A DNA stretch of 7,452 nt from Verrucomicrobiota bacterium (GCA_003218815.1 QHON01000114.1:1-7452); one strand, 5' to 3'. Shown: positions 1-6,590, numbered from the stretch's first letter. Translations and numbers: made by a program. Notes: a model not told the origin generated them from the sequence alone.

Positions 1-888
1 ATTACTGACGAGGTCCTGGGCGGCGTCTTTCGCCAGTTCGCTCTTCGGGCGCGAATCAATCACGCCGGAAGCGAGCAATGCCTCTTTGACATAATGCCAG
101 CACATCGAGCGCGAATGGGCATGGGCGCGTTCCTGCGCGATCGTCGCCGCTTGCATCAGTTTGCCATCGATGTGCCGATCGATCTTGGCAAACGGGTAAA
201 CGATCTGCTTTGGATAATAGTGCGTGATGACGGGAATTGATTCCTTTTTGCCCTCTGGGGTTTTGTAGCTGTAATGGGCGACCGTTCGTGTCCTTTTGGC
301 CGTCCTTTCTTTCGTGACCACCTCCATCGTATCCTTCTTGGTCTCCCGGTCACGACTGGTTAAATGCAATTCTGAAGAGGCCGATTGAGGCGGGGTTGTT
401 TGCCCTCCGCGAACCTCTGCCTTCGCCGGTTGAGCAGTGGACGATTCCTGTTTCCCAGTTTCGAGCATCGTTGGTCGGACAGGAACGGCAACGTCCGATT
501 TCGTAGTGTGCGAAGTCGAAGCCCGTGATGCGTTCGTCTGCTGAGGGCGAGTTTCTTTTCTCCGCTGTTCAGCCGCGAGCGCTCCAGCTTTTGCGGTCTG
601 CAAATTGGTTCCCGGTACTGAGATTGTCTGTTCGGCAGACGTTTTTTCCTTCTCTCGCTCGGCAGCGAGTGTTCCCGCCATTCGCATCTGTTCGACCGTG
701 AGTACGTGGGGAGCTGATTTCTTCGCGCGAACTTCGGTCGTGGTCTCTGATTCTAAATCCGTTCCTTTAGAGACCGGCTTTACTGTAGGATTTGGTTTTG
801 TTTCGTGAGCGACGACCACTTCTTGCGCGCAGATTTGGCCTGCAACGGCAAAGCCACAGAGAAACGCGGTTAAGACTTCTCTCAACAT
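1..888 (-). CDS. exported protein of unknown function, C-terminus beyond window edge
   Basis: The frame is open from the ATG at 888 to the window edge, giving 296 residues with no stop. The first 22 or so residues (MLREVLTAFLCGFAVAG..., ending near ICAQE) look like a cleavable signal peptide, so the product should be exported. Residues about 25-200 are low-complexity, rich in Thr, Ser, Ala, Lys, Glu and Gln, like a disordered spacer. From about residue 205 it becomes ordered: a Tyr/Pro/Ile-rich strand segment, then a helical stretch with SRSMCWHYVKEALLASG near residues 263-279. A Cys inside a C-x-x-Y-V-K-x-A-L helix recalls the nucleophile helix of NlpC/P60- or CHAP-like cysteine peptidases acting on peptidoglycan, but the His and third catalytic residue would lie outside the window. 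I do not recognise the family with certainty. It starts 65 bases after the DUF6941-like gene and has its own candidate promoter. No Shine-Dalgarno site precedes the ATG. Confidence 0.72.
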   Translation of the reverse strand, partial: MLREVLTAFLCGFAVAGQICAQEVVVAHETKPNPTVKPVSKGTDLESETTTEVRAKKSAPHVLTVEQMRMAGTLAAEREKEKTSAEQTISVPGTNLQTAKAGALAAEQRRKETRPQQTNASRASTSHTTKSDVAVPVRPTMLETGKQESSTAQPAKAEVRGGQTTPPQSASSELHLTSRDRETKKDTMEVVTKERTAKRTRTVAHYSYKTPEGKKESIPVITHYYPKQIVYPFAKIDRHIDGKLMQAATIAQERAHAHSRSMCWHYVKEALLASGVIDSRPKSELAKDAAQDLVSN

Positions 889-898
889 TAACGCGCCG

Positions 899-927
899 GT
901 GATAAATGAATTCGGCGCGATTGGCAA
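899..927 (-). promoter_or_regulatory. candidate sigma70-like promoter of the exported-protein gene
   Basis: On the minus strand TTGCCA (927-922, 5/6 to the -35 consensus) and TATCAC (904-899, 4/6 to the -10) are separated by exactly 17 bases. The -10 box ends 10 bases before the ATG at 888, so transcription would begin only about 3-4 bases before the start codon. This is seen by eye only; no transcription start is known. Confidence 0.35.
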
Positions 928-953
928 GCGCTTAATGCAAAATGCCCGGGAGT

Positions 954-1361
954 TTAAACGGTTGAACGGGTGATCTGAAGCACCGGCAACGGAAAGCGCA
1001 GCCGCAATTCGTCTTCGAGATAGATCTCGACGTGATGCATCCCATACTGTTGGAACTGCACACCGCCGAAATAATGAACGTTCGTCGCGTGCCCTTCCAT
1101 CTCCTTCAACACGAACTCGACTTCGGCCTGCGCGATCACCTGCTGTTCGTCAACGCCCACAATCCGCGATTTCTGCCGAAATTTTCCCGTACCGCTGCAC
1201 CAACGCGCCCAAATGCAGAGCCGCATATAATTGATCGGCAGCGACGGCGCCGGAATGACATTGAGCACGCCCACGAGTGTTTGCATCCCATTGAATTCGC
1301 AGCGCACATCTTCGCAAAGAACGGCGCTCTGGAGATCGGGAAGAACAACGTCCGTTTCCAT
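954..1361 (-). CDS. DUF6941-like small protein
   Basis: This encodes a 135-residue soluble protein without a signal peptide or membrane segment. The order of features matches, as I remember it, the DUF6941 family: an early Leu-Cys-x-Asp-Val segment (LCEDVRCEFNG, residues 15-25), a Leu-Val-Gly-Val-Leu-Asn-Val-Ile strand, a conserved Pro (LPINYMRLCIWAR), alternating beta strands, and a C-terminal segment with HHVEIYLEDEL followed by PLPV. The pattern suggests a small beta-sandwich. The family's biochemical role is unknown to me. I chose the ATG at 1361, 10 bases after the uppP stop. A TTG at 1367 is in frame two codons earlier and would leave a 4-base gap, so that start is possible. Neither has a Shine-Dalgarno sequence. 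The tight spacing implies co-transcription with uppP. Confidence 0.72.
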   Translation of the reverse strand: METDVVLPDLQSAVLCEDVRCEFNGMQTLVGVLNVIPAPSLPINYMRLCIWARWCSGTGKFRQKSRIVGVDEQQVIAQAEVEFVLKEMEGHATNVHYFGGVQFQQYGMHHVEIYLEDELRLRFPLPVLQITRSTV

Positions 1362-1371
1362 TTTCAATTGA

Positions 1372-2232
1372 TCAGATCATTCCGCGCGCCAGCAGCATCA
1401 ATATTCCGATCCCGAGCACGATTCGGTAGACAGCAAACGGTGCAAATCCCCGTGCCCGCACCCAATGCATAAACCAGGCGACTACTCCCAGAGCTACAAA
1501 AAATGAAACTACAAATCCGATTGCGAGCACGATCCATTCATGGCTATCCATTTTCAGCGGTGCGAGGTTCACCTCGTGATGATGCGGCATCACCGTCTTT
1601 ACAAAATCATACCCGGTGGCCATCAGCATCGTCGGCATCGATAGAAAAAAAGAAAATTCGAGCGCGGCGGGCCGTGACATGCTCGCTACTTGCCCGGCCG
1701 CAATCGTGCACATCGACCGTGAGGTTCCCGGAAAGATTGCAGAAAGAATTTGTGCTGCGCCGATCCAAACCGCCTGAGGTAGGGTCATTTCCTCCATCTG
1801 CGTGACGCGCGGCCGCGTAAAAACGGCGTCAACCACCCACATGATTATTCCACCGATAATGAGCGCCCAGGCCATCACCCAGAGATTTTCAAGATTTTTG
1901 CCGATCTGTTTCGTTAAGGCCCACGCCGGAACCGCGGTGACGACAAAAGCAATTAGCGTCAGACTCAATGGATGGGTCAAGACCGTGCGATCGCCGCGCT
2001 CGCCTCTTGGAAACGTGCGAAGAAACTTCAGGATGCGCTCCCGGAAATAAACCGGTAGCGCCAGGATTGCGCCCAACTGAATGACGATTGTGTACATCTT
2101 CCAGAAACCGTCGTGAAGATCGATTTTCAGCAGCGCTTCCGCAATGCGGAGATGCGCGGTTGAGCTAACCGGAAGAAATTCGGTGAGCCCTTCGACGATA
2201 CCGAGAAAAACCGACAATAAGAAATCGTGCAT
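1372..2232 (-). CDS. uppP: undecaprenyl-diphosphatase UppP (BacA family)
   Basis: UppP is an integral membrane phosphatase that converts undecaprenyl pyrophosphate to undecaprenyl phosphate, recycling the lipid carrier for peptidoglycan and other envelope polymers; overproduction is known to give bacitracin resistance. The 286-residue length is close to the E. coli protein. Both family motifs are present: EGLTEFLPVSST at residues 14-25, with Glu14/Glu18 and His27 in the active-site region, and PGTSRS at 168-173 with the catalytic-site Arg172. The C-terminal FAVYRIVLG (266-274) is also typical. Several hydrophobic segments follow (about 45-65, 88-106, 117-134, 155-165, 192-210, 232-256, 268-283). 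Small departures from E. coli are STAH for STGH, and Met174 after PGTSRS where Gly is usual. A His-rich loop (HHHE, 217-220) precedes the last third. It lies 35 bases after glnB. The ATG at 2232 has no Shine-Dalgarno site. Confidence 0.96.
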   Translation of the reverse strand: MHDFLLSVFLGIVEGLTEFLPVSSTAHLRIAEALLKIDLHDGFWKMYTIVIQLGAILALPVYFRERILKFLRTFPRGERGDRTVLTHPLSLTLIAFVVTAVPAWALTKQIGKNLENLWVMAWALIIGGIIMWVVDAVFTRPRVTQMEEMTLPQAVWIGAAQILSAIFPGTSRSMCTIAAGQVASMSRPAALEFSFFLSMPTMLMATGYDFVKTVMPHHHEVNLAPLKMDSHEWIVLAIGFVVSFFVALGVVAWFMHWVRARGFAPFAVYRIVLGIGILMLLARGMI

Positions 2233-2267
2233 GTGTTGAAGTGCTAAGACATCGAAATCGGTAACAG

Positions 2268-2606
2268 TTAGAGCGCCTCCGCACCTCGTTCGTCCGTTCG
2301 GATCCGGACCGCTTCTTCCACTTCCGCAACGAAGATCTTGCCATCGCCAATCTTTCCGGTCCTGGCGGCGCCCAAGATTGCTTCGACGGCACGCTGCGCG
2401 CGATCGTCCGGAACCACCATCTCGAATTTCACTTTGGGCAAGAAATCGACCGTGTACTCGGTGCCACGATAGATTTCGCTGTGACCTTTCTGCCGACCAA
2501 AGCCTTTAACCTCACTCAAAGTCATTCCCTCTACGCCCACTGCCATGAGCGCTTCCTTCACTGGCTCGGTCTTAAACGGCTTGATGATCGCTTCGATTTT
2601 TTTCAC
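2268..2606 (-). CDS. glnB: PII nitrogen regulatory protein (GlnB/GlnK family)
   Basis: PII proteins are small trimeric cytoplasmic sensors of ATP/ADP and 2-oxoglutarate that control nitrogen assimilation enzymes, ammonium transporters and, in many bacteria, acetyl-CoA carboxylase. The product has 112 residues, the same as E. coli GlnB, and aligns without gaps from memory. Key positions are intact: Gln39 in FGRQKGH (2-oxoglutarate/Mg-ATP site), the T-loop with Tyr51 (uridylylation site in proteobacteria) in GTEYTVDFLPKVK, Lys58, the C-terminal signature TGKIGDGKIFV (83-93) and Arg101/Arg103. The start is GTG at 2606, fixed by the canonical MKKIEAIIKPFK N-terminus. No amtB or glnA gene is adjacent, so GlnB and GlnK cannot be told apart here; the symbol denotes the family. 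It lies 77 bases after mutL and 35 before uppP, an unusual pairing. A weak TTGCCA/TAGTTT pair (2640-2613, 16-base spacer) could be its own promoter. Confidence 0.96.
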   Translation of the reverse strand: MKKIEAIIKPFKTEPVKEALMAVGVEGMTLSEVKGFGRQKGHSEIYRGTEYTVDFLPKVKFEMVVPDDRAQRAVEAILGAARTGKIGDGKIFVAEVEEAVRIRTDERGAEAL

Positions 2607-2683
2607 CGCGCCAAACTAGAAGCGGCACTCCAAATGGCAAGCCGCATTGCTATCGCGACACGGCCGCGGCCCTGCATCACTTC

Positions 2684-4498
2684 TCAAACTTTCCGACCGA
2701 ATTTCTTCTCGAGTTCGACAAGCGAAATCTGAATCATGGTAGGTCGTCCGTGCGGACAGCAGTAAGGCAGATCGCATTCGAGTAAATCCTGGATAAGTTT
2801 TTCGACCTCGAGATACCGCAGCGGATCATTCGCCTTCACGGCGTGCCGACAAACCGTCTTGGCGATCATCTCTTCGCCCAATCGCATGGCCGAACTGTTG
2901 TTGGTAACGCTTTTGAGATCATCGATTACTTTGCGCATGAACTGCGTCGGATCTGAGACATTCAAAAAACTCGGGAGACTGTCGATCTTGAACGAATTCG
3001 GTCCGAAGCTTTCGATTCCGATTCCCATTTTTTGCAAGATCGACATATTGCGCTCAATCCAGTCCGAATCGCGCGGGGGGAGATCGAAAGTCTGAGGAAG
3101 TAGCAGCTTTTGTGCTGGAACTCCCTGCTCTTCCATTCTTCGCTGCAGATCTTCGAAGAGGATGCGTTCGTGCGCCGCATGCTGATCGACGAGGACGAGA
3201 CCATTCGCGTTTTCCATCAGAATATAAAGTTTGTTGAGTACGCCGATGATCTGAAATTGCTGTGGAGTGGCATGCTTGGAACGAGCAGTTTGCGCGGCGC
3301 GGCCGGGGTCATCGACCCCAGCTACAGATTCCCTCCGATTATCCGGGACGGGACGAGGAGCAAACTCGACCGGCCGGTAGCCGGCCCGAACGCTTTCGGG
3401 GCTGACCGCGGCGGCAAGTTGTGGTTCGACTGTCGCTGACGCCGGAATCTTTGTCACGGCTGGCGGTGACGCCGGCGGTGCGCGAAATTTCTCCTGCCAC
3501 TCGGTCCGGGTCCGTTCCAATGTTTGCCGAAGGCAGTGAACAATCGCTTCACGCACTCCAGTTAGATCCCGAAAACGGACTTCACGCTTTGTCGGGTGAA
3601 CGTTTACATCGACGGTGCCCGGATCGAGATCCAGGAACAGAAACGTAACCGGATATTGTCCTTTCATGAGCGCGGTGTGATAGCCTTCGCGGATAGCGGC
3701 AGTGATGAGGCCGCTTTCGATCGCGCGGCCGTTCACAAAAATGAGCTGCTGCGCGCGCGTTTGCCGGCTCAGGCCCGCTTGTCCGATAAGTCCGCTGATT
3801 TGAACTTTGGCGGATGCATTACCGTTTACCTGAATCAGGCGTTCCAATAGCTCGGAGCCGTACAAATCGCGGATTCGATCACTAAGAGTTGTCGTCTCCG
3901 GGAGTTGAAAGACGAGCCGATCGTCTCGCAGCAAAGTGAAGGCAATCCGAGGATGCCCGATCGCCTGGAGATGAATCTGGTGCTCAACGTTACGGCTTTC
4001 CGTGTTTTCCGAACGAAGAAATTTTCGACGCGCTGGCAGATTATAAAACAACGAGCGCACTTCCACTTGCGTTCCGGGCGCTTCACCGCCGTCGCGCACA
4101 ACGTCAATCTTGCCGCCATTTACGATGATTTCCGTTCCGGCGATGGCAGTTGGCTCACGCGTGGTTAAGCGAAAGCGCGAAACACTGGCAATGCTTGGCA
4201 AAGCTTCGCCCCGGAATCCAAGCGTGCCGATCGTTTGCAAGTCGGCGGCCGAACGAATCTTGCTTGTAGCGTGACGTTCGAGTGAAAGGAGTGCGTCATC
4301 GCGATCCATGCCAGAGCCGTCATCAATCACGCGGACGAGCGAAATTCCCCCACGATGAGTCATGATCTCAATCTTACGGGCGCCGGCGTCGATGCTGTTC
4401 TCGATGAGTTCCTTCACCACGGAAGCGGGCCGCTCCACCACTTCGCCGGCCGCGACCTGGCTGGCGACGATTTCTGGCAGCAATCGGATCCGGCTCAT
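2684..4498 (-). CDS. mutL: DNA mismatch repair protein MutL, endonuclease type
   Basis: MutL is a dimeric GHKL ATPase that couples mismatch recognition by MutS to strand incision. The 604-residue protein is complete. The N-terminal ATPase domain (about 1-330) has all motifs: KELIENSIDAGA (29-40, catalytic Glu30 and Mg-binding Asn34), DDGSGM (59-64), RHATSKI (75-81), TLGFRGEAL (92-100) and GTQVEVRSLFYNLPARRKFL (142-161). A Pro/Ala-rich, charged linker covers about 338-412. The C-terminal domain has the metal-binding endonuclease motif DQHAAHERILFE (438-449, fitting DQHA-x2-E-x4-E), Cys550-Arg551 in VCRHAVKAND, CPHGRP (581-586) and the final FGR (600-602). By family knowledge this set marks nicking MutL proteins, found in bacteria without MutH. 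The ATG at 4498 lies in a divergent promoter region; AAGGG just upstream is at most a weak Shine-Dalgarno site. mutS is not in the window. Confidence 0.98.
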   Translation of the reverse strand: MSRIRLLPEIVASQVAAGEVVERPASVVKELIENSIDAGARKIEIMTHRGGISLVRVIDDGSGMDRDDALLSLERHATSKIRSAADLQTIGTLGFRGEALPSIASVSRFRLTTREPTAIAGTEIIVNGGKIDVVRDGGEAPGTQVEVRSLFYNLPARRKFLRSENTESRNVEHQIHLQAIGHPRIAFTLLRDDRLVFQLPETTTLSDRIRDLYGSELLERLIQVNGNASAKVQISGLIGQAGLSRQTRAQQLIFVNGRAIESGLITAAIREGYHTALMKGQYPVTFLFLDLDPGTVDVNVHPTKREVRFRDLTGVREAIVHCLRQTLERTRTEWQEKFRAPPASPPAVTKIPASATVEPQLAAAVSPESVRAGYRPVEFAPRPVPDNRRESVAGVDDPGRAAQTARSKHATPQQFQIIGVLNKLYILMENANGLVLVDQHAAHERILFEDLQRRMEEQGVPAQKLLLPQTFDLPPRDSDWIERNMSILQKMGIGIESFGPNSFKIDSLPSFLNVSDPTQFMRKVIDDLKSVTNNSSAMRLGEEMIAKTVCRHAVKANDPLRYLEVEKLIQDLLECDLPYCCPHGRPTMIQISLVELEKKFGRKV

Positions 4499-4507
4499 TC
4501 GCCCTTA

Positions 4508-4536
4508 ATTTTAGATTTCGGCTTACAAATTGCGAA
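4508..4536 (-). promoter_or_regulatory. candidate mutL promoter
   Basis: On the minus strand TTCGCA (4536-4531, 4/6 to the -35 consensus) and TAAAAT (4513-4508, 5/6 to the -10) are exactly 17 bases apart. The -10 ends 9 bases before the mutL ATG, which predicts a 5' leader of only about 3 bases. It sits back to back with the promoter candidate for the iron-sulfur carrier gene inside the 105-base divergent region. Confidence 0.4.
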
Positions 4537-4566
4537 GAAAAACGGAGGCTGACGCGAGGACAGCTT

Positions 4567-4595
4567 TTGACTTGGCGCAGCCGCAGCCTTATTTT
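4567..4595 (+). promoter_or_regulatory. candidate promoter of the iron-sulfur carrier gene
   Basis: TTGACT (4567-4572, 5/6 to the -35 consensus) and TATTTT (4590-4595, 4/6 to the -10) are separated by exactly 17 bases. Only 8 bases lie between the -10 box and the ATG at 4604, so the transcript would start about 1-3 bases before the start codon. An AGGA at 4598-4601 is too close to the ATG to be an ordinary Shine-Dalgarno sequence. I saw no IscR- or Fur-like operator that I can support. Confidence 0.42.
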
Positions 4596-4603
4596 TTAGG
4601 ACG

Positions 4604-4939
4604 ATGATTAATGTCACCGACAACGCTGTTCGACAGCTCCGAACTTTGCTTGAAGCGCGCCCAGAAAATTCTCGCGAAGGCTTGCGCGTCCAGATTGCAA
4701 AGGGCGGTTGTTCGGGGCTTCAATACGAGATGGCGCTCGGTGAAAAAAAGGAAGGCGATGCCGTAGTGGAGCGCGACGGGATGCAATTTCTTATAGATGG
4801 TGAGAGCATCCCATTCTTACGCGGCGCTACTTTGGATTTTCGCGATGGTTTGACCGGCGTTGGTTTTCACATCGTCAATCCAAATGCGTCTCGAACCTGC
4901 GGATGCGGGTCGTCGTTTGAAACCGCGCAGTCAGCTTGA
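4604..4939 (+). CDS. A-type iron-sulfur cluster carrier (HesB/IscA/ErpA family)
   Basis: A-type carriers bind Fe-S clusters assembled on scaffold proteins and pass them to apo-enzymes in the cytoplasm. The 111-residue product is the usual length. The three invariant cysteines are present: Cys36 in GGCSGLQYEM (34-43) and Cys99/Cys101 in TCGCGSSF (98-105), with the typical VNPNA just before the CGC pair. The N-terminus INVTDNAVRQL and the LDFRDGL segment also fit the family. The TCGCGSSF ending resembles ErpA more than IscA, but the paralogues (IscA, SufA, ErpA) cannot be separated reliably without a tree, so no symbol is given. No other isc or suf gene is near, so it is a stand-alone locus. 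It is transcribed away from mutL. The ATG at 4604 is the only sensible start because the next in-frame Met lies inside the cysteine region. Confidence 0.94.
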   Translation: MINVTDNAVRQLRTLLEARPENSREGLRVQIAKGGCSGLQYEMALGEKKEGDAVVERDGMQFLIDGESIPFLRGATLDFRDGLTGVGFHIVNPNASRTCGCGSSFETAQSA

Positions 4940-4967
4940 AACCGGCGGATTTTCTCGTTCCCGTTAA

Positions 4968-6590
4968 GTGAATTACAACACTTCTCGCTACGAAGAGACA
5001 TACTCGTCTCCACGGCGACGCACTAATTATTTCGGGTGGACAGTCGCCATTCTTCTTTTGACCGGCTTCGCTTTCGCAGCGTGGCTGGGCAGTTTTTATA
5101 TTTTCGATCAGCCGGAACGCCCAGACAGCTATCGCATTTTACAACGACTCCACAAAATCGATCCGCCGAAGCGTTTCGAGTTGACTGCCGCGCCAGCCGG
5201 GGAATTCCTGAACGCAAAACAACTCTACGATCGTTATGTCGGGATGGGCGCGGCCGAGTTGGCCAAGACTAATGCAGAATTGGCGCGGAACTATGTTCGA
5301 AATTATCAGCAAGTGCGCGGCCTAGTGCCGTACGTTGTTGGAAAGTACACGATCGTCGAAGCACGTGAACTCGGGCCCGGTGATGTCTTTACTTCCGGCA
5401 TGGTCGCACTGACGAACGCCGTCGATAGCGGCGAATTGCTCATGGAGCATGTCTATCCAGCGAACTCCGAGGTGCTGCCGTTAATGAAGAAGACGCTTAA
5501 TGTTGGTTTGGAAATCAAACTCGAACGCACACATGACCTTTCTTCCGTGATTCATGCAGAGCGATTGCTGGACGGTCGCATCATGATTACAGCTGTCCCA
5601 TTGCTTTACGGAAGCTATACGGTCACACGCGGCCTTGGGACGTTCCGGCTTGAGCCCCCGCTTAGTCTCAATCTCATTGCTGGCTGGCCGTTATTTAAGG
5701 AACATGCGCGCGCCAAAGCCGAGGAACGCTACACCGATTACCGGCGAAAAACGACGGGACCCCAGGTCCCAATCGCTGCCGGGCCTACCGCCGCTGCGCC
5801 TCCACCTGCACAAAACGAGCTGGTTCGAGTCGAACAAGCCAGACCGGTCGAGGCTCCGGCCGCACCGGCCGTCCCGCCGCAAAATGCAAAGCTAGCGAAG
5901 ACAACACCGGCGCCAAAGGGCGGCAAATTGGCGAAAAAGGAGAGGATGAAATCTCCGTCGCCCACGTCCACTCCTGCTCAGCCAGTCGTCGCTCAGAAAT
6001 CGGCTGCGCCAACTTCAACACCGTTCGCCGTCGCATCGGCACGCACCCCACCACCAGCTCCTCCAATCGCCACGGCAGCTCCAACCGTCGCGGCTGCGCC
6101 CACCGTCGCGGTTGCTCAAGCCCCGCCTCCGGCATCTGCGACTCCAGTTCCGGTATTGCCCGCCCAGCCTGTTCCGGCTGAGGCTTCCGGAGTGGCTCTG
6201 GCTTCAAACGCCGGCGGAGGCAGTTGGAAAACGTTTCCGCCCGGGAAAATGCCACTCGGCCGGCTCATCGGCACAAGCGATCTGCGGGATGTGGTCGAGC
6301 ATGGACTTGCCGGCGAACGCGTCTATTTAAAAGGGCAATTCCTCGTGAATTTTTCTGATGCCAATCGCGCCGTGCTCCGCCCGCGCACAAAATTAACGGA
6401 GAAAGTGCTCCATTTGGGGGCGGGTTCATCCACGCGTATCATTGTCGAATTTCCATCCGGCTACAATCCGCCCCAACAAGGAGCGACTGTGAGTCGAGAT
6501 GAGTTGCGACCCTACGAAATCACCGAGGTCCGTAAAGAGGAAGACGGACAGCTCAACGTCTTCGTGCGGGAGATCATGCAGCCAAATTAA
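4968..6590 (+). CDS. membrane-anchored two-domain protein with a Pro/Ala-rich linker, unknown function
   Basis: I do not recognise this 540-residue protein. Its layout is clear. Residues 1-21 are a short polar, Arg-containing cytoplasmic tail. Residues about 22-45 (starting FGWTVAILLLTGFAFAAW) form one membrane helix, giving an N-in, C-out single-pass topology. Residues 46-262 look globular, with a helical stretch (82-118) followed by strand-rich sequence. Residues about 263-415 are a linker rich in Pro, Ala, Thr and Val with a Lys-rich patch at 308-330. It contains an 18-base near-duplication (6081-6116) encoding the repeated APTVA. Residues 416-540 form a second domain of alternating strands (RVYLKGQFLVNF, TRIIVEFPSGY, LNVFVREIM), perhaps an OB-like barrel. 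The long linker would allow reach across the periplasm. The GTG start at 4968 follows an in-frame TAA directly and the next in-frame Met is residue 93, past the membrane helix, so GTG is favoured. No Shine-Dalgarno site is visible. It lies 28 bases after the Fe-S carrier gene, so it is probably co-transcribed. Confidence 0.85.
   Translation: MNYNTSRYEETYSSPRRRTNYFGWTVAILLLTGFAFAAWLGSFYIFDQPERPDSYRILQRLHKIDPPKRFELTAAPAGEFLNAKQLYDRYVGMGAAELAKTNAELARNYVRNYQQVRGLVPYVVGKYTIVEARELGPGDVFTSGMVALTNAVDSGELLMEHVYPANSEVLPLMKKTLNVGLEIKLERTHDLSSVIHAERLLDGRIMITAVPLLYGSYTVTRGLGTFRLEPPLSLNLIAGWPLFKEHARAKAEERYTDYRRKTTGPQVPIAAGPTAAAPPPAQNELVRVEQARPVEAPAAPAVPPQNAKLAKTTPAPKGGKLAKKERMKSPSPTSTPAQPVVAQKSAAPTSTPFAVASARTPPPAPPIATAAPTVAAAPTVAVAQAPPPASATPVPVLPAQPVPAEASGVALASNAGGGSWKTFPPGKMPLGRLIGTSDLRDVVEHGLAGERVYLKGQFLVNFSDANRAVLRPRTKLTEKVLHLGAGSSTRIIVEFPSGYNPPQQGATVSRDELRPYEITEVRKEEDGQLNVFVREIMQPN
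6081..6116 (+). repeat. imperfect 18-base tandem duplication inside the Pro/Ala linker
   Basis: The block ACCGTCGCGG recurs with an 18-base period (around 6084 and 6102), with flanking bases also similar, encoding APTVAA then APTVAV. It is a local coding repeat that probably reflects slippage-type growth of the linker. Confidence 0.6.

Noticed and set aside
1032..1472. Plus-strand open frame of 146 codons
   Set aside because: It lies antisense to the DUF6941-like gene and the end of uppP, has no recognisable motif, and its composition is that of a complementary-strand shadow.
2607..2660. Possible hairpin GCGGC...GCCGC on the minus strand after mutL as a terminator
   Set aside because: The stem is only 5 pairs with a loop of about 14 bases and is not followed by a T-run.
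2662..2671. Perfect palindrome GGCCGCGGCC between mutL and glnB
   Set aside because: It is short and lacks a loop and T-run, so it is unconvincing as a terminator or operator; likely chance in GC-rich sequence.
4936..4964. Promoter for the 540-residue protein (TTGAAA at 4936)
   Set aside because: The -35-like box overlaps the end of the Fe-S carrier gene, but no acceptable -10 box lies 16-18 bases downstream, so read-through from the upstream gene is simpler.
5785..6255. Minus-strand open frame of 156 codons
   Set aside because: It is antisense to the Pro/Ala-rich linker, where low GC-codon complexity removes stops on the other strand; the protein is Arg/Pro/Leu-rich with no domain.
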